A stretch of DNA of 64,000 bases, from NCBI RefSeq assembly GCF_021129235.1, contig NZ_JAJOMA010000008.1, positions 124,001-188,000 on the forward strand. Direction: 5' to 3'. Below the pieces are notes generated by a model. It was not told the origin of the DNA, searched no databases, and saw nothing but the letters and a program-made list of their open reading frames with translations. The DNA comes from Kineosporia mesophila. Its GTDB lineage: Bacteria > Actinomycetota > Actinomycetes > Actinomycetales > Kineosporiaceae. The position numbers were made by a program, and so were the translations under genes. Positions 26,816 through 34,145 of the stretch are shown piece after piece. Positions within the stretch are counted from its first letter, which is position 1. Each line of letters opens with the position of its first letter.

Positions 26816-26898
26816 CGTGATCATGCAAAACCTCCCCAGAGTTCTAGAACTCCGAAGCGAAGAGTTCTAGAACTCCGGGGAGGTTTTGCATGATCACG
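26816..26898. repeat. Long palindromic repeat with two GAGTTCTAGAACTC cores
   Basis: Outer arms of about 22 bp (CGTGATCATGCAAAACCTCC and onward, with its complement on the right) flank two copies of the 14-bp palindrome GAGTTCTAGAACTC separated by CGAAGCGAA. The arms together pair over about 37 bp with one or two mismatches. It lies between two convergent genes. It is the largest member of the family also seen at 13379 and 45607. It probably works as a bidirectional terminator: the stem is flanked by AAAA/TTTT. Confidence 0.88.
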
Positions 26899-26915
26899 AA
26901 CGATTTTGAAGGGGG

Positions 26916-28403
26916 TCAGGCTTGCGTGGTGGGGGTCTTCTTCGGGGCGAGAGGGTCGCTGGTGCCGCCCAGCAGCTGGCCCAGGTCGAGGCCTCCGGCC
27001 TTGGCGGTCTCGAGCACCTGCAGGAGCAGGGCCGGGACCGAGCCGGCGACGCGGTTGAGGGCGTCGTTGCCGTCCTGGCCACCGTTGCTCAGCACCGTGA
27101 GGTTGCTGATGTTGCCCATCGGCGCGGCGACCTCCTTGGCGATCAGGGGCAGCACCGCGATCAGGTCGGGCAGCACGCGCAGGCGGGCGGCCTCGTCGTT
27201 GAAGGCGGACAGGGCCTCGGCCAGTTCCTTCTGGCCCTCGGCCTCGGCGAGCAGCGTGGCGCGCTGACCCTCGGCGGCCGCGAGCAGCTTGGCCTTCTCG
27301 ACCTCGGCCTGGGCGGTACCTTCCCGCTGGAAGGCGGCGGCACCGGCGGTACGGGCCTTCAGGTCCGCCTCACCGGCGAGCTCGCGGCGACGGGCCTCGG
27401 CCTCGGCGTTGGCGATGGTGACGGCCTTCTGGCCCTCGGCGCGCCGGGTGGCGGCCTGACGCTCGGCCTCGGCCGGCGCGATCACGTCGGCCTCCAGGGC
27501 CTGCTTGCGCTGGGCCGCACGCTGCTCCTCGACGGCGATCTGCCGCTCGGTGCGCTGACGTTCGGTGTCCACGGCGGCCAGGAGCACGGCGCGCTCGGCC
27601 TCGCGCTCGGCCAGCGGACCGGCCTGGGCGGCGCGGGCCTGGGCGGCCTTGACCTCGGTGTCGATCTCGGCCTGCTTCATCGAGAGGGCGCGCTGCGCCT
27701 CGGCGATGGCCTCGGCCGACTTGGCCTCGGCGGTACGGCCCTGCTGGTCGGCCTCGGCGGCGGCGATACGGGCGTCCCGGCGGGCCTGGGCCTCGCCGAC
27801 CTCGGCGTCGCGGCGCACCTCGGCGATGCGCTTGCGGCCCAGCGACTCGATGTAGCCGTTCTTGTCGCGCACGTCCTGCACGGTCAGCACGTCGAGTTCC
27901 ATACCGATCGAGGCCAGGGCGGCGCCGGCCTCCTCCGCGACCGAGCGGGTGAGCTGGTCGCGGTTGCTGTTCAGGTCTTCCACGGTCATCTTGGCGCAGA
28001 TCGCGCGCATGTTACCCGCGATGATCTCGGTGAGCTGGTGACGCAGTTCCTCGCGGTTGGCGGTGAGGAAGCGCTGCGTACCGGTCTCGATCGCCTCGTC
28101 GGTGGAGCCGAAACGCACCAGCGACACCACGTCCACGGCGATACCGACGCCGTTGCTGGAGATCGCCGAGCCCACGGAGACCTGGATGTTGAACGGCTCC
28201 AGGCTCATGAAGTCGACGCGCTCGAGCACGGGCACCCGGAACCGGGCGCCGCCGCGCACGATCTTCGGCCGGCCCCGGCCGGTGAAGACGGCCACCATGT
28301 TGGGTGGCACCTTCACGTAGTTCTTCGCGTAGAGCATCGTCAGCAGGAGGAGGGCGACGACCACCGCGGCCACGGCGATCAGGACAGGGGTGAAACCGGT
28401 CAT
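26916..28403 (-). CDS. Flotillin-family membrane scaffold protein (FloT/YqiK-like)
   Basis: The protein is 495 aa. One N-terminal transmembrane helix (about 5-28) is followed by a SPFH/band 7 domain (about 40-210; VPPNMVAVFTGRGRPKIVRGGARFRVPVLERVDFMSL). Next comes a long Ala/Glu/Arg-rich coiled coil (about 225-400) and a C-terminal oligomerisation region. Flotillins organise membrane microdomains and affect fluidity and envelope stress. ATG 28403 follows AAGGA on the minus strand. It lies 43 bp downstream of an NfeD-like gene, the classic partner, so the two form an operon. Confidence 0.93.
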   Translation of the reverse strand: MTGFTPVLIAVAAVVVALLLLTMLYAKNYVKVPPNMVAVFTGRGRPKIVRGGARFRVPVLERVDFMSLEPFNIQVSVGSAISSNGVGIAVDVVSLVRFGSTDEAIETGTQRFLTANREELRHQLTEIIAGNMRAICAKMTVEDLNSNRDQLTRSVAEEAGAALASIGMELDVLTVQDVRDKNGYIESLGRKRIAEVRRDAEVGEAQARRDARIAAAEADQQGRTAEAKSAEAIAEAQRALSMKQAEIDTEVKAAQARAAQAGPLAEREAERAVLLAAVDTERQRTERQIAVEEQRAAQRKQALEADVIAPAEAERQAATRRAEGQKAVTIANAEAEARRRELAGEADLKARTAGAAAFQREGTAQAEVEKAKLLAAAEGQRATLLAEAEGQKELAEALSAFNDEAARLRVLPDLIAVLPLIAKEVAAPMGNISNLTVLSNGGQDGNDALNRVAGSVPALLLQVLETAKAGGLDLGQLLGGTSDPLAPKKTPTTQA

Positions 28404-28446
28404 CGGTCGGATCCTTGGGTCGGGGGAACGGGTTCTAGGGGGAGGG

Positions 28447-29079
28447 TCAGTCCGAGAAGGCGCTGCGGTGCACCAGTACCCCACCGTCGACGAGGTCGAC
28501 GACGGTGACGGCGGTGCCTTTCGGCACACCTTCGTGGTGGTCGGACGACGCGGTCTGGGTGATGCGCGCGCCGGCCCGGTCGTGGAACGTCACCTGTCCG
28601 GTGCCGTGCGGGAGGATGTCGAGCGTCACCACACCGGTACGCCCGATGTAGCCGTAGCGGCTCGTCAGCGAGTTGTACTGCTGCCGCGCCAGCGGTTTCA
28701 GGATGAAGCGGTGAGTTGCCGCGCCCACGGCCAGGAATCCCGCGGCCGCCACCGGCCAGGCGATCAGCGCCGGGCCGCCCGCGGCCACCGCGATGAACCC
28801 GGCCGCCCCGAAACCCACCAGCGAGACGGCCAGTACGCGGATGCTGAACCAGGTGGGGGCGTCCAGGGCGGCCGAGCCGTCCGGGATGTGGCCCACCGCG
28901 TCCACCGGCGGCCCGCCCGGAGATCCGGCCTCGTGACCAAGGTCGCCGGGCCCGCCCGCATCACCGTGCCCGCCCAGCTCACCGTCGTGCCCGCCCAGCT
29001 CGCCGAGCACGAGACTCAGTAGCAGGATGAGGAAACCGGTCGCACCGACCGCGATGAAGAGGGTCTGCGAGTCTGGCAT
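28447..29079 (-). CDS. NfeD-like membrane protein, flotillin partner
   Basis: The protein is 210 aa. It has an N-terminal helix, a Gly/His/Asp-rich loop (about 28-60, with repeated GELGGHDG-like units), two further hydrophobic segments (about 85-140) and a C-terminal OB-fold-like domain (about 150-205; YGYIGRTGVVTLDILPHGTGQVTF). NfeD proteins are encoded next to flotillins and localise with them. ATG 29079 is preceded by GAAAGGG. The frame extends upstream but without family similarity. It is the first gene of the pair and is divergent from the ABC exporter locus. Confidence 0.82.
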   Translation of the reverse strand: MPDSQTLFIAVGATGFLILLLSLVLGELGGHDGELGGHGDAGGPGDLGHEAGSPGGPPVDAVGHIPDGSAALDAPTWFSIRVLAVSLVGFGAAGFIAVAAGGPALIAWPVAAAGFLAVGAATHRFILKPLARQQYNSLTSRYGYIGRTGVVTLDILPHGTGQVTFHDRAGARITQTASSDHHEGVPKGTAVTVVDLVDGGVLVHRSAFSD

Positions 29080-29358
29080 GGCGCTGGCGGCCCTTTCGTA
29101 GGCGGTCGGCGTCGATGATCGGGTGGCCCGGCGAAGCGCGGTGGTGCGCCCCTCCACCCATCCTGACGTCGACACCGCAGTATGTGTTGCATGCGTGCTC
29201 ACTGTGATGTGAACGACATGTTCCGTGACAGTCCAGTGCCGTTGAAATCGGCCGAAGGTCATTCTTTGACTGGACCAAGGTCGCTGCGGTAGACCCTGCC
29301 GAGCGCGGTTCTCCTTCACCGCTCGTCCTGCTCATCGTGGAGCTGTGGAGAGGAACCG
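29080..29358. promoter_or_regulatory. Divergent promoter region, nfeD-flotillin and ABC exporter operons
   Basis: This 279-bp divergent gap is locally richer in A/T around 29170-29275. For the plus strand, TTGACT (29266-29271) with TAGACC (29290-29295, 18-nt spacer) is a plausible core promoter about 65 bp before the ATPase start. GAGAGGA at 29348-29353 is its ribosome binding site. No confident minus-strand core was found, although CATACT-like sequence occurs near 29180. Confidence 0.4.
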
Positions 29359-30246
29359 GTGCCCGACGCCATCGTCGTGTGTGACAGCCTGGTCCGCATC
29401 TACCAGACCGGATCGATCGAGGTCCAGGCGTTGCAGGGGCTTGACCTGCTGGTCGAGGCGGGCGAGATGATCGCCGTGGTCGGGGCCTCCGGCTCCGGCA
29501 AGTCCACCCTGCTCTCGCTGCTCGCCGGGATCGACGCCCCCACGGCGGGCCGGGCCCGGGTGGCGGACTGGGACCTGCTGGACATGTCGGCCCGCGACCG
29601 GGTGAGGTACCGGCGGCACACGGTCGGTTACGTGCGGCAGCAGACCGCGCAGAACCTGGTGCCCTACCTGACCGCGGCCCAGGTGGTCGACCTGCCCATG
29701 ACTCTCGCCCGGGTGCCCCGCAAAGAGCGCGCCACGCGGGTGAACACGCTGCTCGAGGCGGTCGGGGTGGCGCACTGCGCGGACCGGCGCCCGGGGCAGA
29801 TGTCCGGCGGCGAGCAGATGCGGGTCGCGATCGCCGTCTCCCTGGCCAACCGGCCGCGGGTGCTGCTGGCCGACGAGCCCACCGGTGAGCTCGACACCGA
29901 GACCTCCGCCCAGGTGTTCGGCGTGCTGCGCGACGTCAACCGGGATCTCGGTGTGACGATCGTGGTGGTGACGCACGACCCGGACGTCAGCGGGCAGGTC
30001 GAGCGCACCGTGGCCATCCGCGACGGCCGCACCTCCAGCGAGGTGCTGCGGCGCACGTCGACCGGGGCGAACGGCGACGACGAGGTGGTGCACGAGGAGT
30101 ACGCCGTGATGGACCGCGCAGGACGGGTGCAGGTGCCCAAGGACTACATCGAGGCGCTGAACCTGACCCGGCGGGTGCGACTCGCGCTCGAGGACGACCA
30201 CGTCAGCCTGCGTCCCGACGAGGAAACCCGGGGAAAATCGGCATGA
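29359..30246 (+). CDS. ABC exporter ATP-binding protein with C-terminal AbrB-like domain
   Basis: The protein is 295 aa. The LolD/MacB-type ATPase (about 1-230) has Walker A GASGSGKST, signature MSGGEQMR, Walker B VLLADEPTGELD and switch His in VVTHDP. Beyond the usual end, about residues 245-290 read DRAGRVQVPKDYIEALNLTR then VRLALEDDHVSLRP, the pattern of an AbrB/SpoVT-like swapped-hairpin domain. That fusion could sense state or dimerise the ATPase. It is the first gene of a four-gene exporter locus. The start GTG 29359 is well placed behind GAGAGGA. Confidence 0.88.
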   Translation: MPDAIVVCDSLVRIYQTGSIEVQALQGLDLLVEAGEMIAVVGASGSGKSTLLSLLAGIDAPTAGRARVADWDLLDMSARDRVRYRRHTVGYVRQQTAQNLVPYLTAAQVVDLPMTLARVPRKERATRVNTLLEAVGVAHCADRRPGQMSGGEQMRVAIAVSLANRPRVLLADEPTGELDTETSAQVFGVLRDVNRDLGVTIVVVTHDPDVSGQVERTVAIRDGRTSSEVLRRTSTGANGDDEVVHEEYAVMDRAGRVQVPKDYIEALNLTRRVRLALEDDHVSLRPDEETRGKSA

Positions 30247-30289
30247 TCATGAGAAGTTCGGCCCCGGCCACCGGGAGAGGGCGCGGATC

Positions 30290-30961
30290 GTGCTGAGTAT
30301 TCGTGGGGTGAGCCGCAGCTACGGGTCCAGCCAGGTGCTGCACGACGTCTCGTTCGATGTCGCGGCGGGCACCCTGGTCGCGTTGGTAGGGCGGTCGGGG
30401 TCGGGGAAGACGACGCTGCTGAACATGGTGGGTGGCCTGGACCGGCCCGACGCCGGAACGGTTCTCGTCGACGGTGCCGACGTCACGGCCCTGGACGAGG
30501 CGGGACGCAGCCGGTTACGGCGCGACAAGGTCTCGTACGTGTTCCAGACCTTCGGTCTGGTGCCGGTTCTCTCGGCCGCCGAGAACGTCGGCATTCCGCT
30601 GCGCATGCGGCACACGCCGCGGGAGGAACGCGAGAAGCGGGTGGCCCGCCTGCTCGACCTGGTCGGGCTGGCCGGCCACGCACGGCAGCGTCCCGACGAA
30701 CTCTCCGGTGGGCAGCAGCAACGGGTGGCCATCGCCCGCGCGCTCGCCTCGTCCCCGCGCCTTCTGGTCGCCGACGAGCCGACGGGACAACTGGACGCCG
30801 AGACCGGCCTCTCGGTCATGGCTCTCCTGCGGGGGGTGGTGGAGTCGGAGGGGGTGACCGCTCTCGTCTCCACCCACGACCCGGTGATGATGCGCCTGGC
30901 CGACCGGATCGTGCGGATCTCCGACGGCCGTGTCACCCACGACGAAGAGACTGCCGGGTGA
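30290..30961 (+). CDS. ABC exporter ATP-binding protein (LolD/MacB type)
   Basis: The protein is 223 aa. It has Walker A GRSGSGKTT, signature LSGGQQQR, Walker B LLVADEPTGQLD and switch His in VSTHDP. This is the standard length without extension, unlike its upstream neighbour. GTG 30290 follows GGGAGAGG. It lies 43 bp after the first ATPase and 7 bp before the first permease, so it is co-transcribed with them. Two different ATPases for two permeases suggest either a heteromeric exporter or two linked ones. Confidence 0.92.
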   Translation: MLSIRGVSRSYGSSQVLHDVSFDVAAGTLVALVGRSGSGKTTLLNMVGGLDRPDAGTVLVDGADVTALDEAGRSRLRRDKVSYVFQTFGLVPVLSAAENVGIPLRMRHTPREEREKRVARLLDLVGLAGHARQRPDELSGGQQQRVAIARALASSPRLLVADEPTGQLDAETGLSVMALLRGVVESEGVTALVSTHDPVMMRLADRIVRISDGRVTHDEETAG

Positions 30962-30968
30962 GACACCA

Positions 30969-33900
30969 GTGCTGAAGCTTCTGGTCCGCCGGGCCAGGGC
31001 CTCCTGGCCGCTGCTGGCCGCCGTGGTCGCGGTGGTCACGATCGGCGGAACCCTGCTCGGGGTGTCGGCGCGACTGCTCACCGTCTCGGCCGGCACCGCG
31101 CTCACCGCGGGGATGTCCCGGACCGAACCGGCTGAGGTCGAGACCATCGCGTACCTCAGCGACATTCAGAACGAGAACGCCGCCCGGGTGATCGCCGACA
31201 CCAGAGAACTGCTGAAGGACGCGGTGAGCCCTCTGGGTACGCCGGTGACCCAGACCCGGGCCTCCAGCACGATGCGCACCCTCGAGGTCCGGGGGAACGA
31301 TTCTGCGGTGGGCTACCTCACCGGGATGGACGACCTGTCGCGGGCGGTGCGGCTGACCGCGGGTGAATGGCCTGCCGCCGGTCCGGTGAACGGCGTCCTG
31401 CCGGTCGTCGTCCTGGAGTCCACGGCCCGGGCGATGCGCCTGGAACCCGGCAGCCGAGTGCGCCTGGGGTCCCAGTCCAGCGCCCGCTTCGGCGAGGACG
31501 ACGGCGTGGAGCGCACCGATCTGCTCGTCACCGGGGTCGCAGCGCCCCGACAGAACGCCGGCTGGGACCGGGATGTGCTGGGGGCCGAGGGATTCGACCA
31601 GGCCGTGGCGGTCGGCTACGCGGGTACGGCCCCGGGGGCGGGACCCTTCCTGGTCGGGACGCCCGCTCTGATCGGGACCGGTCTGGCGCTCGACCGGATC
31701 CAGGTCGATGTGCAACCGGCTCTGGACGCCGCGGACGCCGGGAAACTCGACGCGGTCGCCACCCGGCTGGCGACCGCGGACCGACGGCTGGGAGACCGGC
31801 TCGGTGACCGCGTCCACCAGCAGCGGGTCGCCTCGACCCTGTTGGGGACCGTCACCCGGGTGTACACGCAACAGGCCGTGACCCGTTCCACCGTGCTGGT
31901 CGTGATGTTGCTGGGCACCCTGCTGACCGCATCGGCCCTGCTGCTCGCCGGGCGCCTGGTCACCCGGTCGCGGGCGGCCCAGACCGCGCTGTTCTCGGCA
32001 ATGGGCGCCGGACGCGGCCAGCAGCTGGGACTGGCCGCGGGGGAGGTGGCCGGTCTGGCCCTGATCGCGACGGCGTTGTCCGTGCCGGCCTCGTCGTTCG
32101 GCCACGCCGCGCTCACCCGGCTCCCGGCTCTGCGCCACGCCGGGCTGACCACCGGTCCGGGTGTCAGCGGCGGGCAGGTTCTGGTGATCCTCATCGGTGT
32201 ACTGGCGCTGTCGGCCGTGCTCCTGCTGCCGGCGTTGCGGTCCGACCCGGCCGCCCAGGACGCGGCCGAGCAGCGGGGAGGAAAAGAACTGCTCGTGCGC
32301 TCGGGCGCCGACCTGGCCCTGGTCGCCCTGGCGGCGGTGGGCTGGTGGCAGCTGCAGGTGCAGCCGACGGCGCAGTCGGGCACCGACGTCGTGCGCATCC
32401 TGGCGCCCGGCCTGATCCTTCTCGCCGGGGCCGCCCTGATGGTGCGCCTGACCGGTCTGCCGCTGGGGCTGGCCGACCGGGCGGCCCGGCGTTCGAGGCG
32501 ATTGGTTCTGCCCCTGGCCGCGTTCGAGGCATCCCGGCGCCCGCAGGCGATCGCCGCCGCGCTGCTGCTCGTGCTGGCAGTGGCGTCCGGGACCTTCGGA
32601 CTGGCGCTGGCCGCGACCTGGCAGCAGTCGCAGGTCGACCAGGCCGACCTGGCGGTGGGCACCGATCTGAGGGTGGAACTGGCGGGGCCGGCCCAGGCCG
32701 GGCAGGCCGGGGTACTGCGCGAGGCCGTCGGGGGAACCATCTCGCCGGTACTGGAGCAGGACGTTGCGGTGGGGCAGTGGCTCGGTGGTACCGGCAACGC
32801 CCCGCACCTGGTGGCGCTGAATTCCGCAGACGCCGGGGACCTGTTGCGGGGGAGGCTGCCGGAGGGGACGTCGTGGGCCCAGATCGGCGCGGCGATCGCT
32901 CCCGGGCAGCCCGCGCCCTCGGTGGCCCTGAACGGTCCCCCCGAGATCACCGGGAGTACCGACAGCGAGAGCGTCCTGCAGATCACCCCTCAGCTAGTGC
33001 TGCAGGACGCGGCTGGACTACGCAGCACCTGCGGGCTCCGGCCGATCGTGCTCGACGGTGAGCCGCACCGGGCGACCGACTGCGACACGCTGCCGGAGAA
33101 CTCCCGGGTCGTGGCGGTCGTCGTCGACCTCGCACCAGGTCCGGCCGCCGATGCGGAGAACCTGATCGGAACCGGTTCGGTGAAACTGTCCTTCCGGTTC
33201 CCCCGGGCTGACGGTGATCCGGGCCGGTGGCAAGCCTCCAGCTACGGCCGGCAGGACGGCACCCGGGTGCTCAGTGTCGCCGGTGACGGCGCGCGCGAAG
33301 GCGCCGACATCGTCTTCCATCTTGACGCCGTCGTGCAGCTGTCCGACCTGTACTACGCGAACGGCCAGTTCGTGATGGCCGGTTTCGTGGCTCCGCAGGA
33401 AGTTCCGGTGGTCGTCTCACAAGACTTCGCCGACGTGCTGGGATCCGGGCCCGGCGACCGGTACAGCATCCTGATCAATACCGTGTCGGTGCCGGTCAAG
33501 GTCGCGGCCGTGGTGCCCGACGTACCCTCCGCACCCGGCCGGAGCGCGATGCTCGCCGACGCCGACCTGCTCGGCCGGGTCCTGACGGCGCAGGGCGCCC
33601 GGCCGACCGTGGGGAATGCCTGGTGGGTGGGTCATCCGAAGAACGTCTCCGGGGCGGGAAAACTTGGCCTCGGCGAGGTGACAACGAGAGATGCCGAACA
33701 CCAGGAACTTTCGCAAGGTCCTCTCCGTGTCGGGGTGCCCGCAGCCCTGGCGATGCTGCTCCCCGCCGTGCTGCTGCTCGCCGTGGGTGGTCTCACCCTG
33801 CACGTCGTATCCGACCTGCGGTCCCGGGCGGGGGAGGTGGCCCGGCTGCGGTCGCTCGGGCTCACTCGGCGCACCGTGACCGGAATGCTGCTGGCCCAGC

Positions 33901-34145
33901 ACGGTGGCCTGCTCGTCCTGCTGACCGCCGCCGGCACTGCTCTCGGAGCGATCACGGCTGCCGTGGTCGGCCCGCTCCTGATTCGTTCCGACCTGGGAGC
34001 GGCCCCGGTGCCCGATGCCCTGTTCCGCTGGCCCTGGACCCACGAGATCCTGCTGCTGGCCGTGCTTCTCCTGACCGGCCAGGCGGTGATCCGCGTCGTC
34101 AGCGGGATCCAGGTGCGGGCCGGCGACCGGAGGGCCCGCGGATGA
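30969..34145 (+). CDS. Large FtsX/MacB-type ABC permease
   Basis: The protein is about 1,058 aa. An N-terminal helix (about 12-40) is followed by a large extracytoplasmic domain, then a cluster of helices (about 310-560), a second large outside domain (about 570-900) and a final FtsX block of three helices (VARLRSLGLTRRTVTGMLL between them). This duplicated layout is typical of actinobacterial FtsX-like permeases. They handle peptides, lipids or cell-wall signals mechanically rather than transporting through a channel. GTG 30969 lies just after the ATPase stop. It overlaps the next permease by ATGA. Confidence 0.88.
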   Translation: MLKLLVRRARASWPLLAAVVAVVTIGGTLLGVSARLLTVSAGTALTAGMSRTEPAEVETIAYLSDIQNENAARVIADTRELLKDAVSPLGTPVTQTRASSTMRTLEVRGNDSAVGYLTGMDDLSRAVRLTAGEWPAAGPVNGVLPVVVLESTARAMRLEPGSRVRLGSQSSARFGEDDGVERTDLLVTGVAAPRQNAGWDRDVLGAEGFDQAVAVGYAGTAPGAGPFLVGTPALIGTGLALDRIQVDVQPALDAADAGKLDAVATRLATADRRLGDRLGDRVHQQRVASTLLGTVTRVYTQQAVTRSTVLVVMLLGTLLTASALLLAGRLVTRSRAAQTALFSAMGAGRGQQLGLAAGEVAGLALIATALSVPASSFGHAALTRLPALRHAGLTTGPGVSGGQVLVILIGVLALSAVLLLPALRSDPAAQDAAEQRGGKELLVRSGADLALVALAAVGWWQLQVQPTAQSGTDVVRILAPGLILLAGAALMVRLTGLPLGLADRAARRSRRLVLPLAAFEASRRPQAIAAALLLVLAVASGTFGLALAATWQQSQVDQADLAVGTDLRVELAGPAQAGQAGVLREAVGGTISPVLEQDVAVGQWLGGTGNAPHLVALNSADAGDLLRGRLPEGTSWAQIGAAIAPGQPAPSVALNGPPEITGSTDSESVLQITPQLVLQDAAGLRSTCGLRPIVLDGEPHRATDCDTLPENSRVVAVVVDLAPGPAADAENLIGTGSVKLSFRFPRADGDPGRWQASSYGRQDGTRVLSVAGDGAREGADIVFHLDAVVQLSDLYYANGQFVMAGFVAPQEVPVVVSQDFADVLGSGPGDRYSILINTVSVPVKVAAVVPDVPSAPGRSAMLADADLLGRVLTAQGARPTVGNAWWVGHPKNVSGAGKLGLGEVTTRDAEHQELSQGPLRVGVPAALAMLLPAVLLLAVGGLTLHVVSDLRSRAGEVARLRSLGLTRRTVTGMLLAQHGGLLVLLTAAGTALGAITAAVVGPLLIRSDLGAAPVPDALFRWPWTHEILLLAVLLLTGQAVIRVVSGIQVRAGDRRARG

